Assembly: GCA_022843465.1 (NCBI GenBank)
Contig: JALHNO010000005.1
Span: forward strand, 148,691 to 212,690
DNA from: Pseudomonadota bacterium
GTDB taxonomy: Bacteria; Pseudomonadota; Gammaproteobacteria; Xanthomonadales; Ahniellaceae
DNA length: 64,000 nt
Reading direction: 5' to 3'
The notes under the pieces were generated by a model. It saw nothing but the letters and a program-made list of their open reading frames with translations. It searched no databases and was not told where the DNA came from. Shown piece after piece: positions 16,993 through 24,958 of this stretch. The position numbers were made by a program, and so were the translations under genes. Numbering within the stretch: position 1 is the stretch's first letter; each line of letters begins with the position of its first letter.

Positions 16993-18240
16993 TCAGGCCA
17001 GGGCAGTGGGCGCATGCGGATGTCGCGCGCCGGAGCCGAGGAAGGGTAGCGCGATCAGCGAGAGCAGTGCATAGCCCAGCGCAGCCCATGGCAACAGATC
17101 GGGCATGGGGCCAAGCCAGCGGCCCGACAGCCAGGCCACCAGCGGAAGCGCCAGCAGGCGGACGCCTTCGATCAGCCGTGCGTTGCGCCGCGCCTCGAGC
17201 AGATTGCCGATCGACCACAGCGTGGCCACCAGTAAAGCCGCCTGTGTCAGTGCCAGCGCCCGTTGCTGCAGATCGACCGTTGCCAGGAACAGCGTGCCCA
17301 ATGCAACCGCCAACGCGAACTGAAGGCCGCAATAAAGTTTGCCGGCAGCGGACAGCGGCGGGTCGAAGCGCTGCCAGTCCTCGATCCGGAATGCCGGCTT
17401 CGGGAATCGCTCGGCAACATCGGCAGGACGCCAGCCCGGGCGCGCAATCCAGACCCGCAACTTGTCGCGCCAGCGACGCGCCCTCCAGCTGTCCTGTGCC
17501 AGTCCGACATAGGTATCGAGATTGGCCCACAGTGGGTTCCAGCTGCGCAGGGGCGCGCGCGTGCCATAGCGCACCGGTTCCTCGTCACGTTCTTCCTGGA
17601 AAGTGCCGAACAGGCGATCCCAGAGGATCAGGATGCCGCCGTAATTGCGATCGACATAGAGATCGTTGACGCCATGGTGCACGCGATGATTGGAAGGCGA
17701 GGCAAACACCCGATCGAACCAGCCCAGGCGACCGATCTGTTCGGTATGGATCCAGTACTGGTAAAGCAGGTCGATCAGCGCTACTACGGCAAATACCAGG
17801 GGCGGCACTCCGGCGAGCGCCATCGGCAGATAGAACACCCAGCCGAACAGGAATCCGCTGCTGGTCTGGCGCAATGCGGTACTGAGATTGAAATGCTCGC
17901 TCTGATGGTGGACCACATGCGCCGCCCACAGCACATTGACCTCGTGACCAAGCCGGTGCTGCCAGTAATAGAAAAAATCGTAGGCGATCAGTGCAGCGAT
18001 CCAGACCACGAGCGAATCGACCGGCAGATCGAATATGCGGAAATATTCGTGGGCCAGGGTGTAGATGCCCAGGCTGAAAACCCGGGTGAAGACGCCGGCC
18101 AACTGAGATACCGTGCCGAGGCTGACACTGGTGATGGCATCGGCCGCCTGGTACGCCGAATGGCCGCGCGCCCGCGCGATCAGCCACTCCAGCGCCATCA
18201 GGATGAAAAACACCGGGATCGCATAGACAATCGGATTCAT
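16993..18240 (-). CDS. Sterol desaturase / fatty acid hydroxylase family protein
   Basis: A 415-residue integral membrane di-iron enzyme. The histidine cluster of the superfamily is visible: HRLGHE, HVVHHQSEHFN and HRVHHGVNDLYVDRNYGG, around residues 95-225. The last third holds further hydrophobic helices. Members hydroxylate or desaturate lipids such as fatty acids, sterols or alkylglycerols; the substrate is not readable. The first 18 codons and about 135 bases upstream are tandemly duplicated just upstream (18377-18578), so a second in-frame ATG context exists at 18432 but runs into unrelated sequence. The active start is taken as 18240. Confidence 0.88.
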   Translation of the reverse strand: MNPIVYAIPVFFILMALEWLIARARGHSAYQAADAITSVSLGTVSQLAGVFTRVFSLGIYTLAHEYFRIFDLPVDSLVVWIAALIAYDFFYYWQHRLGHEVNVLWAAHVVHHQSEHFNLSTALRQTSSGFLFGWVFYLPMALAGVPPLVFAVVALIDLLYQYWIHTEQIGRLGWFDRVFASPSNHRVHHGVNDLYVDRNYGGILILWDRLFGTFQEERDEEPVRYGTRAPLRSWNPLWANLDTYVGLAQDSWRARRWRDKLRVWIARPGWRPADVAERFPKPAFRIEDWQRFDPPLSAAGKLYCGLQFALAVALGTLFLATVDLQQRALALTQAALLVATLWSIGNLLEARRNARLIEGVRLLALPLVAWLSGRWLGPMPDLLPWAALGYALLSLIALPFLGSGARHPHAPTALA

Positions 18241-18376
18241 CGCGCAATATCAGCAGTGCTCCCAGGTGCTTGCAAGTGCGTTGTTCCGCTGCCCCTGTTT
18301 CGTCGCCATCCTCGTGAACTGCGGATTCGATGATGCGCGGCGCTGAGAATGGAGGGCGTCGCTCCTGCGACGCCTG
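18185..18376. repeat. Tandem duplication, unit 1
   Basis: This 192-base unit starts in codon 18 of the desaturase gene, covers its start codon (18240) and upstream DNA, and ends after a palindrome GGCGTCGCTCCTGCGACGCC (18355-18374). It is followed immediately by a second, slightly diverged unit. Confidence 0.85.
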
Positions 18377-18578
18377 CACTCCAGCGCCATCAGGATGAAA
18401 AACACCGGGATCGCATAGACAATCGGATTCATCGCGCAATATCAGTAGTGCTTCCAGGTGCTTCCAGGTGCTTGCAAGTGCGTTGTTTCGCTGCCCCTAT
18501 TTTGTCGCCATCCTCATGAACTGCTCATTCGATGATGTGCGGCGCTGAGAACGGAGGACGTCGCTCCTGCGACGCCTG
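18377..18578. repeat. Tandem duplication, unit 2
   Basis: A near-identical copy of 18185-18376, with a handful of substitutions and one extra 10-base CTTCCAGGTG that duplicates its neighbour. It ends with the same palindrome (18557-18576, one base changed). The few differences point to a fairly recent event. Confidence 0.85.
18379..18432 (-). pseudogene. Duplicated first 18 codons of the sterol desaturase gene
   Basis: The second duplication unit carries an intact ATG and the first 18 codons (MNPIVYAIPVFFILMALE), identical in protein to the desaturase start, after which the frame enters unrelated sequence from the repeat junction. It is a by-product of the tandem duplication. Whether it is transcribed or translated as a small hydrophobic peptide is unknown. 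Confidence 0.7.
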
Positions 18579-18922
18579 CGCGCTACCGACAGGCCGTCGG
18601 TGACCATCCATCGGCGTCGTTATCAGAAGCGAGGGATCAGGGCAGCAATGGGACATGAAGTGAGAGCCGCCGCGCGGGAGCCCGACCCTATCCGTGCGCC
18701 AGCAGCGGCAGGAGTCGAGCGTGCGCTCAGACAGAGAGGGCGCGCACCTGATGGGGATTGGAATCAATTGGGCCGCCTCCGGGGGTATTATTGCGGCTTC
18801 GAGTTTCATGCAGTCGATTTGGCGATGGCCATACTGTGACCGGTGTCGTTGTGGTGACGCGATGCATCAAGTAGCGTGCCCAAGTTGCCCGGCTCTCCTT
18901 ATTGGATGAAGAGGACGTTGCG
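18579..18922. other. Intergenic stretch without a recognised gene
   Basis: About 340 bases between the duplicated desaturase upstream region and the cupredoxin-like gene. Short open frames exist on both strands, but none has protein-like composition, a convincing ribosome-binding site or family resemblance. GAAGAGGA just before 18923 is the likely ribosome-binding site of the next gene. Confidence 0.5.
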
Positions 18923-19363
18923 ATGTTGAATTCTTGTGTTCTGCGTCATTCGCTCTTGTGTGCCGGTCTGGCTCTTGCCCCGATCAGTGTGTCTGCGGCC
19001 TCTGCCACGCCCGCCGGGACCTTCACCTTCACCGTGGTGAACGATGGATTCGACTCCTGGCTGCTGAACGGCCAGCCCGATCCCACCATCCAACTGATCC
19101 GCGGCGAGACCTATGTCTTCGACCTGCAGGGCGTGCCATCGAATCATCCGTTCTTCATCAATACGATCTCGACCACCGGCAGCGGCAATCAATTCACGCT
19201 TGGTGTGACCGGTAACGGCGCCACCGTCAACGGCGACGTGACCTTCGTCGTACCGGCCAGCGCGCCCGACCAGTTGTTCTACAACTGCGGCAACCATCCC
19301 TCGATGGCGGGCACCATCAATGTCGTCAACGAGACGCCCTTGTTTGCTGATGGCTTCGAGTAG
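18923..19363 (+). CDS. Secreted cupredoxin-like protein with FADGFE tail
   Basis: A 146-residue protein with a signal peptide (LLCAGLALAPISVSA) and a small beta-rich domain. A type-1 copper site is suggested by the order His (SNHPFFI), Cys and His (YNCGNHPSM) and Met (SMAG), as in plastocyanin-like blue copper proteins; electron transfer or copper binding in the periplasm or outside the cell is therefore likely but unproven. The C-terminus is PLFADGFE, shared with the two peptidases downstream. ATG 18923 is preferred over an upstream TTG because it begins the signal peptide and has a purine-rich site before it. A decayed copy of this gene lies at about 21700-21912. Confidence 0.75.
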   Translation: MLNSCVLRHSLLCAGLALAPISVSAASATPAGTFTFTVVNDGFDSWLLNGQPDPTIQLIRGETYVFDLQGVPSNHPFFINTISTTGSGNQFTLGVTGNGATVNGDVTFVVPASAPDQLFYNCGNHPSMAGTINVVNETPLFADGFE

Positions 19364-19733
19364 GGTGCGCCGGCGAAACCCAGGTCGGCTTTGCTGCATC
19401 CGACAAATGAGGGCAGCGAGACGGCCTCGGCCCGCGTTCAATGCAACGGCTTCACGTCAACATCGTGCCCGCGCTCAGGCTTGGCTGCGGCAAGCTATGG
19501 CCGCTCTGCTTTCTGGCTGATCTGTTCGGGTGCGGGCCCGAATCGCGTATTCCGAGCGTGAATTTGCCGGTTCCCGGGCCAAGACTATTCCACTGGCAGC
19601 CACGGTGAGCCACCGTGTCGCAACAAACCAGGAGACGACTGAGCTTTCCCGGATGTGGAAACAGACAATGTTAGAGGTTACGCTCTAGCGGCTGCGCCCG
19701 CTCCGGGCCGGCAGGCTCACCGAGGATGTAGTC
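19364..19733. other. Intergenic stretch without a recognised gene
   Basis: About 370 bases with no credible coding frame. It contains one short inverted repeat, CACGGTG (19601-19607) and CACCGTG (19611-19617), which could be an operator or a hairpin. GAGGA about 7 bases before 19734 is the ribosome-binding site of the next gene. Confidence 0.5.
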
Positions 19734-20156
19734 ATGAATATTCGTAGCGGAATCTGCATCGCGCTGTTTTCGGTCACGTTGGCGGGTACCGCCGCTGCCG
19801 ATCAGGGCGCAGCTGAAAAAGCCCAACCCGAAAGTGTGCAGGCAGAAGCTGGCATGCGCGTATACGTAGATCCGGAAACCGGACAGTTGACCAGTACCCC
19901 GGTCACCGCAGAGCAGCGTGCCCAGGCCCAGTCATCCGAGGCATTCCGCCAGGATGATACGGGCCTGCGTGTTGTTCACATGCCGGATGGTTCGAGCATG
20001 ATGGATCTGCAGGGCCGCTTTGAGCAGGCTACGGCAGCTCAGGTGACCGCAGAAGGAAAATTGCAGACCTACTGTGCTGATGCCGACCATGTGAAGCTGG
20101 GACAGCACGAACACGCCGATGCTGGTGCGCCCGTTGTCGACAGCAGCGAACGTTGA
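19734..20156 (+). CDS. Small exported protein, possibly post-PEP-CTERM-1-like
   Basis: A 140-residue protein with a signal peptide (MNIRSGICIALFSVTLAGTAAA) and a short mature part. It contains AGMRVYVDPETGQLTSTPVT and then VVHMPDGSSMMDLQGRF. The 'RVYVDPETG' and 'DGS-MxDLxGRF' elements remind me of a family labelled post-PEP-CTERM-1 in secreted-protein loci, but this is from memory and uncertain. The protein lacks the GFE tail. Its stop is 9 bases before the metalloprotease start, so the two are co-transcribed, and it could act as an inhibitor, chaperone or partner of that protease. GAGGA precedes the ATG. Confidence 0.65.
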   Translation: MNIRSGICIALFSVTLAGTAAADQGAAEKAQPESVQAEAGMRVYVDPETGQLTSTPVTAEQRAQAQSSEAFRQDDTGLRVVHMPDGSSMMDLQGRFEQATAAQVTAEGKLQTYCADADHVKLGQHEHADAGAPVVDSSER

Positions 20157-20165
20157 GGAACCGAC

Positions 20166-21611
20166 ATGAACAAATGTATTGCGGTCTTGTTTTCGGCTAT
20201 GGCCATCGGTGCTGCGTCGATCGGTCATGCGGCCACCATCACCATCGTCAATCTGGATGGTGCGGGGGAGGGGTTCAATGATCCCACGGTGGTGCCGGCC
20301 CTGCCGAGCAATCCATTCACCACCCTGGGTGAACAGCGTCTTCATGTTTTCCAAACCGCGGCCAGCCAATGGGGCGCGCGACTGCAGAGCAGTGTCGAAA
20401 TCCGCGTGCAGGCGGCATTCAATCCGCTGACGTGCTCGGGCACCAGCGCGGTATTGGGATCGGCGGGTGCGGTCACGGTCCATTCGAATTTTGCCAATGC
20501 TCCGGTTCCCAATGTCTGGTACCCGCCGGCACTGGCCAGTTCGCTGGCGGGCGTCGACGTCGCACCCGCAACGAACGATATCAACTCGCAGTTCAATGTC
20601 AGTATCGACAACGGGGTCTGCCTGACCGGCACAGCGGGTTGGTATTACTCGACCGCTGCCTCGGATACCACTCCGGCCGGCCGCATCCCGCTGTTGCCGG
20701 TGGTCTTTCATGAGTTGGCGCACGGTCTTGGATTCCAGACATTCACCAGCAGCAGTACCGGTGCGTTCAATGGCGGCACGCCGGCAATCTGGGACACCTT
20801 TCTCGCAGATGCGGTCACCGGCACCACCTGGATCAATATGGCCACCAATGCGGAGCGACAGGCTTCCGCGATCAGCGATCCCAACCTGATCTGGAAAGGA
20901 CCGATCGTCACCTCCGAGATGGCCAATTTCCTGGGCCCGGCCCCCAAGCTGATCGTCAACTCGCCAGCGATCATCATGGGTGAGAAGAATGCGCAGACGG
21001 CCACCTTCGGAGCGCCCGTCGTTGCACCTGGCATCACTGGAAACGTGGTAATCGCAACCGATAGCGGAGGGGTCAGCAATCTTGATGGTTGTGAGGCACT
21101 GGCCAATGGCGGAGCGGTCTCCGGAAACATCGCCCTGATGGTGCGTGGCAACTGCAATTTCACGGTCAAGGTGCTCAATGCCCAGAACGCGGGTGCGATC
21201 GCGGCCATCATCGACAACAACGCCGCGACAGGCCTGCCGAGCATGGGGGGCGCCGACCCACTGGTCACCATTTCCTCGTATGGCATCTCCCAGGCGGACG
21301 GCAATGCGATCCGTGCCGAGCTCGCGATTCCCACCGCCGTCAATGCAACACTGGGCTTTGGTACCGCGCTCGCTGGCACGCAGATGAGCATGGGTCAGAG
21401 CTTTGTGCGTATGTATGCTCCGAACCCGGTTGAGCCGGGATCATCCGTGTCGCACTGGACCCGGGATGCATTCCCGAACCTGCTGATGGAGCCTTCGCTG
21501 AATACTTCGCTGTTCAGTGACGTCGATCTGACCATTCCGCTGTTCCGGGACATCGGCTGGAATGTCATGACGCCGGTGATCGATCCGGTGTTCGCGAACG
21601 GGTTTGAATGA
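20166..21611 (+). CDS. Secreted metalloprotease with PA domain and FANGFE tail
   Basis: A 481-residue exported protein (signal peptide ending GAASIGHAA). A zinc-protease motif HELAHGLGF (about residue 182) lies in the first half. A PA (protease-associated) insert runs around GCEALANGGAVSGNIALMVR and CNFTVKVLNAQNAGA. The C-terminus is DPVFANGFE. The HExxHxxG motif resembles metzincins, but the expected third histidine is not obvious, so the exact peptidase family is open. It probably acts outside the cell or at the surface. GAGGAA lies 6 bases before the start. A strong intrinsic terminator follows. Confidence 0.82.
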   Translation: MNKCIAVLFSAMAIGAASIGHAATITIVNLDGAGEGFNDPTVVPALPSNPFTTLGEQRLHVFQTAASQWGARLQSSVEIRVQAAFNPLTCSGTSAVLGSAGAVTVHSNFANAPVPNVWYPPALASSLAGVDVAPATNDINSQFNVSIDNGVCLTGTAGWYYSTAASDTTPAGRIPLLPVVFHELAHGLGFQTFTSSSTGAFNGGTPAIWDTFLADAVTGTTWINMATNAERQASAISDPNLIWKGPIVTSEMANFLGPAPKLIVNSPAIIMGEKNAQTATFGAPVVAPGITGNVVIATDSGGVSNLDGCEALANGGAVSGNIALMVRGNCNFTVKVLNAQNAGAIAAIIDNNAATGLPSMGGADPLVTISSYGISQADGNAIRAELAIPTAVNATLGFGTALAGTQMSMGQSFVRMYAPNPVEPGSSVSHWTRDAFPNLLMEPSLNTSLFSDVDLTIPLFRDIGWNVMTPVIDPVFANGFE

Positions 21612-21633
21612 TTACTGTGGCAACTTGAAGAAA

Positions 21634-21659
21634 ACGGAGCCTTCGGGCTCCGTTTTTTT
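21634..21659 (+). terminator. Intrinsic terminator after the metalloprotease gene
   Basis: ACGGAGCC (21634-21641), loop TTCG, GGCTCCGT (21646-21653), then seven T. The perfect 8-bp stem with a UUCG tetraloop is a textbook Rho-independent terminator, 23 bases after the stop codon. Confidence 0.92.
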
Positions 21660-21699
21660 CCCGAATCGTCAGCGCGCATTTCGCTCTCACAGATTGCCA

Positions 21700-21912
21700 G
21701 CGCCCAGGCGATGATTGGTTGAGCCAACGTCTCGACCACCGGCACCGCGGCAAATTTTGGCTCGGCGTTTCCGGCTATGGCGCCCCCGTTGAGCGCGACA
21801 TGAAGTTTTGGCCGCCAGTGCGCTGGGGCCCACGTTCTAGACCTGCGGCTACAGTCCCTCGATGGCGGGGTGTTCAATGGCTTCTGCCACACCGCTGGAT
21901 TTTCTTCAGTAG
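21700..21912 (+). pseudogene. Decayed copy of the cupredoxin-like gene
   Basis: Read against the gene at 18923-19363, this stretch keeps clear similarity. TCTCGACCACCGGCA is identical. The segment translated as FWLGVSGYGAPVERDMKF parallels FTLGVTGNGATVNGDVTF. After a frame change, TCGYSPSMAG parallels NCGNHPSMAG, and the region ends at a TAG (21910-21912) at a position equivalent to the original stop. A TAG at 21838-21840 and at least one frameshift disrupt it, the second copper-ligand His is changed to Ser, and the GFE tail is lost. It starts less than 50 bases after the metalloprotease terminator. This is the remnant of a duplicated or older gene; its 5' half is not recognisable. Confidence 0.72.
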
Positions 21913-22260
21913 ACCGGGCGCAAGTGAAGCGGATGGTCGGCAATGATTTGAATTTTTCTGCGTTCGACCGCCTGATATGCGCGCCCGATCGAGAGGCCCG
22001 ATGCGCAGCCTTGATGGATCCGGCGCAATTGCGTTGACTCGGCAATGAACAGACTGGATTCGCCGTCCGTCCGTCTGCGGCGAGATGGGCTTGCCGATGG
22101 CCGCGGCCCGGAGCGCCGACGCAAATCTCATGCTATAAATGTTTGTGCCGTACTTGGTCGGCCGGGGTTACGCCTGTGCAGCCAAGTCCTGCGCCTGAAC
22201 GTCCTGTTGCGCAACTGCGGATGCCAACCGGGCACTTTCACCGACTTTGGAGGGGACAAG
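21913..22260. other. Intergenic upstream region of the subtilase gene
   Basis: About 350 bases with no supported gene. A TATAAA sequence (around 22133) could be a -10 box, without a clear -35 partner. The run GGAGGGG ending about 5 bases before 22261 is the ribosome-binding site of the next gene. Confidence 0.4.
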
Positions 22261-24543
22261 ATGAACTCTGCTCGTATTCTGGCTTTGGCGATTGCCGCTG
22301 CACTACACGTTCCGCAGGCAGTGGCCTCGGCTGATGTTGAAACCAGCATCAGCAGCCGTGTCCAGACCTACATTGTCAGGTTCCCGGAGGCAGGTCTGAT
22401 GTATTACGGGGGCGGCGTGGAAAACCTGCCCGCCACTGCGCCCGCGACCCTCGGCTCGCGGAAGGTCGACGGAAAATCGCCTTCTGCCCTGGCGTATTCC
22501 GCGCATTTGCGCAATGTCCAGGAGGCGCACCTGAACACGATGGCGTCGGTGCTGCAGCGCCCGCTGCCGATGCTGCAGTCGTATTGGGTAGCGTTCAACG
22601 GGGTCGCTGTCGACCTGACCGCTGCCGAGGCCGACGCGCTTCGTTCGCTGCCCGAAATTGCACGAATCGAGCCCGCTGGCGTCTATGAATTGTCAACGGA
22701 TGCCGGGCCGGCCTTTATTGGCGCCCCCTCGGTCTGGTCTGGTGGTTCGGTGCCCGGCGGAATCGGTACACGGGGTGCGGGTGTTGTAGTTGGCGTGATC
22801 GACTCCGGCGCAAATTCGGATCACCCTTCCTTCGCCAATGACGCCAGCTGTGGATTTGGGGTGCCAAATCCGAAGCTCCTCAGTGCGAAGGATTGCAACC
22901 AGGCAAGTTGTGTCGGCGGCAATCCCGAGGATGTAAGTACTTCAAGCTCGGGTCACGGCGTACATACCTCGTCGACCGCGGCCGGCAATGCGCTGGTTCC
23001 GCCGCTGACGGTGAGTGGCGTTGACCTGAGGTTCCCCATCTCGGGTGTGGCGCCGTGCGCGGCAGTGCGCTCGTACAAGGCCTGTGAAAGCACCTGCCCA
23101 GGTGCCGCACTGCTTGCAGCGATGCAGTCAGCCATTCTCGATGGCGTGGACGTGCTCAATTATTCGATCTCCGGCGGCACCAATCCCTGGTCCGACTTCG
23201 ATCGCGATTTTCTCGATATGGTCAATGCTGACATCATGGTGGCCGCATCGGCAGGTAACACGCGCGCTGAGACTCCCAATCCGGTGGGTGCAGTGAATCA
23301 TCGTGGCCCCTGGGTGTTGTCGGTCGCCAATTCCTCGCATGATCGAATTGTCGCGTTCGATGTCGATGTTGCGGGCGGGCCCCAGGACAGCGGTGCTGTC
23401 CCAGGCAGCGGTGTTGCATACCCGAATGGTGCCACGACGGCCCAGGTCGCCAGCGCAGCACTGTTGGGGAATGAACTTGGATGCACGGCAGGCGGTGGCT
23501 TCGCTGCTGGCTCGATGACAGGGCGGATCGCGCTGATTTCCCGTGGTACCTGTGGTTTTCTCGAGAAGGTCAACAACGCGACCGGCGCCGGCGCCATAGC
23601 GGCGATCGTATACAACAATGTGAACGGATTGCCGATCACGATGGGTGCGCTTGAGACCACCACGATCCCATCCGCGATGGTGTCCAACCTGCAGGGCATC
23701 GCCATCCGGGATTTCATCGCGCTCAACACCACGGCGCCGATGACGGTTACCGGCCCATCGGCACGCGTCACCAATGTGGCATTCGGCGACATCCTCAATG
23801 CCAGCAGTCTGCGTGGGCCGAACGACACCTTCGATGTTACCAAGCCCGATATCACCGGGCCGGGCACCAATGTCTATGCAGCGGTCAGCGATGTGGCGGG
23901 TCAGTTCGGCTTCCTGACCGGAACCTCGATGTCGAGTCCGCATCTGGCCGGCGCCGCGGCTTTGCTGCGCTCGGCGCATCCGACCTGGACGCCGATGGAA
24001 GTGAAGTCCGCCCTGCAACTTACGTCGCTGCGTGACGGCCGCTCCGACAACGCCACCACGCCCTGGCACGCCGACGAAGTGGGCAACGGTCGCGTCAATC
24101 TGAATGCAGCCGCCAGTGCGGGCCTGGTCATGAACGAGACGTTCGCCAATTTCCTCGCCGCAAATCCCGGCACAGGCGGTCAGCCTCGCGATCTGAATCT
24201 GCCGAGTCTGCGCCACACTACCTGCTCAGGTGTCTGCACCTTCACACGCACTTTCCGCAACACTTCGACCAGTGCCACGACATGGGATGCGGTCGTCACC
24301 GATGCGCCGGCGGGTACTCAGATCGCGGTGAGCCCGGCGAGCTTCTCATTCACCGGGGGGCTGGCAGAAACGCAGACAGTGACGATCACGGTCACCATCA
24401 CCAATCCGCCGCCGGGCATCGTGAATACGGCGTTCGGTCATCTGATCTTCCGCGAGGCCGGTTCCGCCCGTCCTGACGCACGCCTTAGCGTGGCGATCCG
24501 CGGAACTTCGAATGATGCAGTATTTGCCAACGGGTTCGAGTAA
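22261..24543 (+). CDS. Secreted subtilisin-like (S8) serine peptidase with PA domain and FANGFE tail
   Basis: A 760-residue exported pre-pro-protease. In order: a signal peptide (ILALAIAAALHVPQAVASA); an I9-type propeptide (about 35-145) that normally folds and inhibits the enzyme; the S8 catalytic domain with Asp in VIDSGANSDHP, His in GHGVHTSSTAAG and Ser in TGTSMSSPHLAGAAAL; a PA insert (ALLGNELGCTAGGG to MVSNL); a C-terminal beta domain; and the tail NDAVFANGFE. ATG 22261 has GGAGGGG 5 bases upstream; the longer frame from 22045 would put about 70 unrelated residues before the signal peptide. It degrades proteins outside the cell. A terminator follows. Confidence 0.93.
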   Translation: MNSARILALAIAAALHVPQAVASADVETSISSRVQTYIVRFPEAGLMYYGGGVENLPATAPATLGSRKVDGKSPSALAYSAHLRNVQEAHLNTMASVLQRPLPMLQSYWVAFNGVAVDLTAAEADALRSLPEIARIEPAGVYELSTDAGPAFIGAPSVWSGGSVPGGIGTRGAGVVVGVIDSGANSDHPSFANDASCGFGVPNPKLLSAKDCNQASCVGGNPEDVSTSSSGHGVHTSSTAAGNALVPPLTVSGVDLRFPISGVAPCAAVRSYKACESTCPGAALLAAMQSAILDGVDVLNYSISGGTNPWSDFDRDFLDMVNADIMVAASAGNTRAETPNPVGAVNHRGPWVLSVANSSHDRIVAFDVDVAGGPQDSGAVPGSGVAYPNGATTAQVASAALLGNELGCTAGGGFAAGSMTGRIALISRGTCGFLEKVNNATGAGAIAAIVYNNVNGLPITMGALETTTIPSAMVSNLQGIAIRDFIALNTTAPMTVTGPSARVTNVAFGDILNASSLRGPNDTFDVTKPDITGPGTNVYAAVSDVAGQFGFLTGTSMSSPHLAGAAALLRSAHPTWTPMEVKSALQLTSLRDGRSDNATTPWHADEVGNGRVNLNAAASAGLVMNETFANFLAANPGTGGQPRDLNLPSLRHTTCSGVCTFTRTFRNTSTSATTWDAVVTDAPAGTQIAVSPASFSFTGGLAETQTVTITVTITNPPPGIVNTAFGHLIFREAGSARPDARLSVAIRGTSNDAVFANGFE

Positions 24544-24568
24544 GAACCACTCGATCACCGGCCCGAGA

Positions 24569-24597
24569 ATCCGCACCCGCTTGGGTGCGGATTTTTC
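24569..24597 (+). terminator. Intrinsic terminator after the S8 peptidase gene
   Basis: ATCCGCACCC (24569-24578), loop GCTT, GGGTGCGGAT (24583-24592), followed by a T run. The perfect 10-bp stem starts 26 bases after the stop codon. Confidence 0.92.
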
Positions 24598-24958
24598 GGC
24601 GTCTCCAAGCCTTTCTGGCCGTCCTGTCAGAATTCCGGTGCTGCGGATCCGGCTGACTGAATAAGGTCGGTGACAATCGTCTGTCCGGAGTGTCGGGTCG
24701 CGGCTTCCGGGTGGGCAAGAGTGATTCAGTGGCGGGTATGCGTCCAGACCTCTCGGCGTTGTGCCACAGGCGCATTCGTCCGGATCGGCGGAATCCGCTG
24801 ACTCCGACCGCGCGCACCCCGGACGCCCACGCGAATCGGCATTCGTGGAGTCGTGCCGCGTTCAGGGACGTCGAAGCGGCACAATCCGCTTTGGCCAATC
24901 TCCCCGTGCAGCCCACAACCCACTAGAATTGATCGCCTTGCTCCCCTGAGCTCTTTCC
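24598..24958. other. Intergenic stretch without a recognised gene
   Basis: About 360 bases between the subtilase terminator and the kinase gene. No frame looks protein-like. TAGAAT at about 24925 is a possible -10 box for the kinase gene, but no -35 hexamer sits at 16-18 bases from it. Confidence 0.4.

Noticed and set aside
18525-18809. 94-residue minus-strand open frame upstream of the desaturase duplication
   Set aside because: It starts from random sequence and runs into the duplicated repeat; its composition is not protein-like and it has no partner in unit 1.
19601-19617. Inverted repeat CACGGTG/CACCGTG before the small exported protein gene
   Set aside because: Seven-base arms with a 3-base loop occur by chance in GC-rich DNA, and no promoter is visible next to it.
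21395-22045. 216-residue minus-strand open frame over the end of the metalloprotease and the following gap
   Set aside because: It overlaps the protease gene and its terminator, has no ribosome-binding site or family resemblance, and the plus-strand similarity to the cupredoxin gene explains part of the region better.
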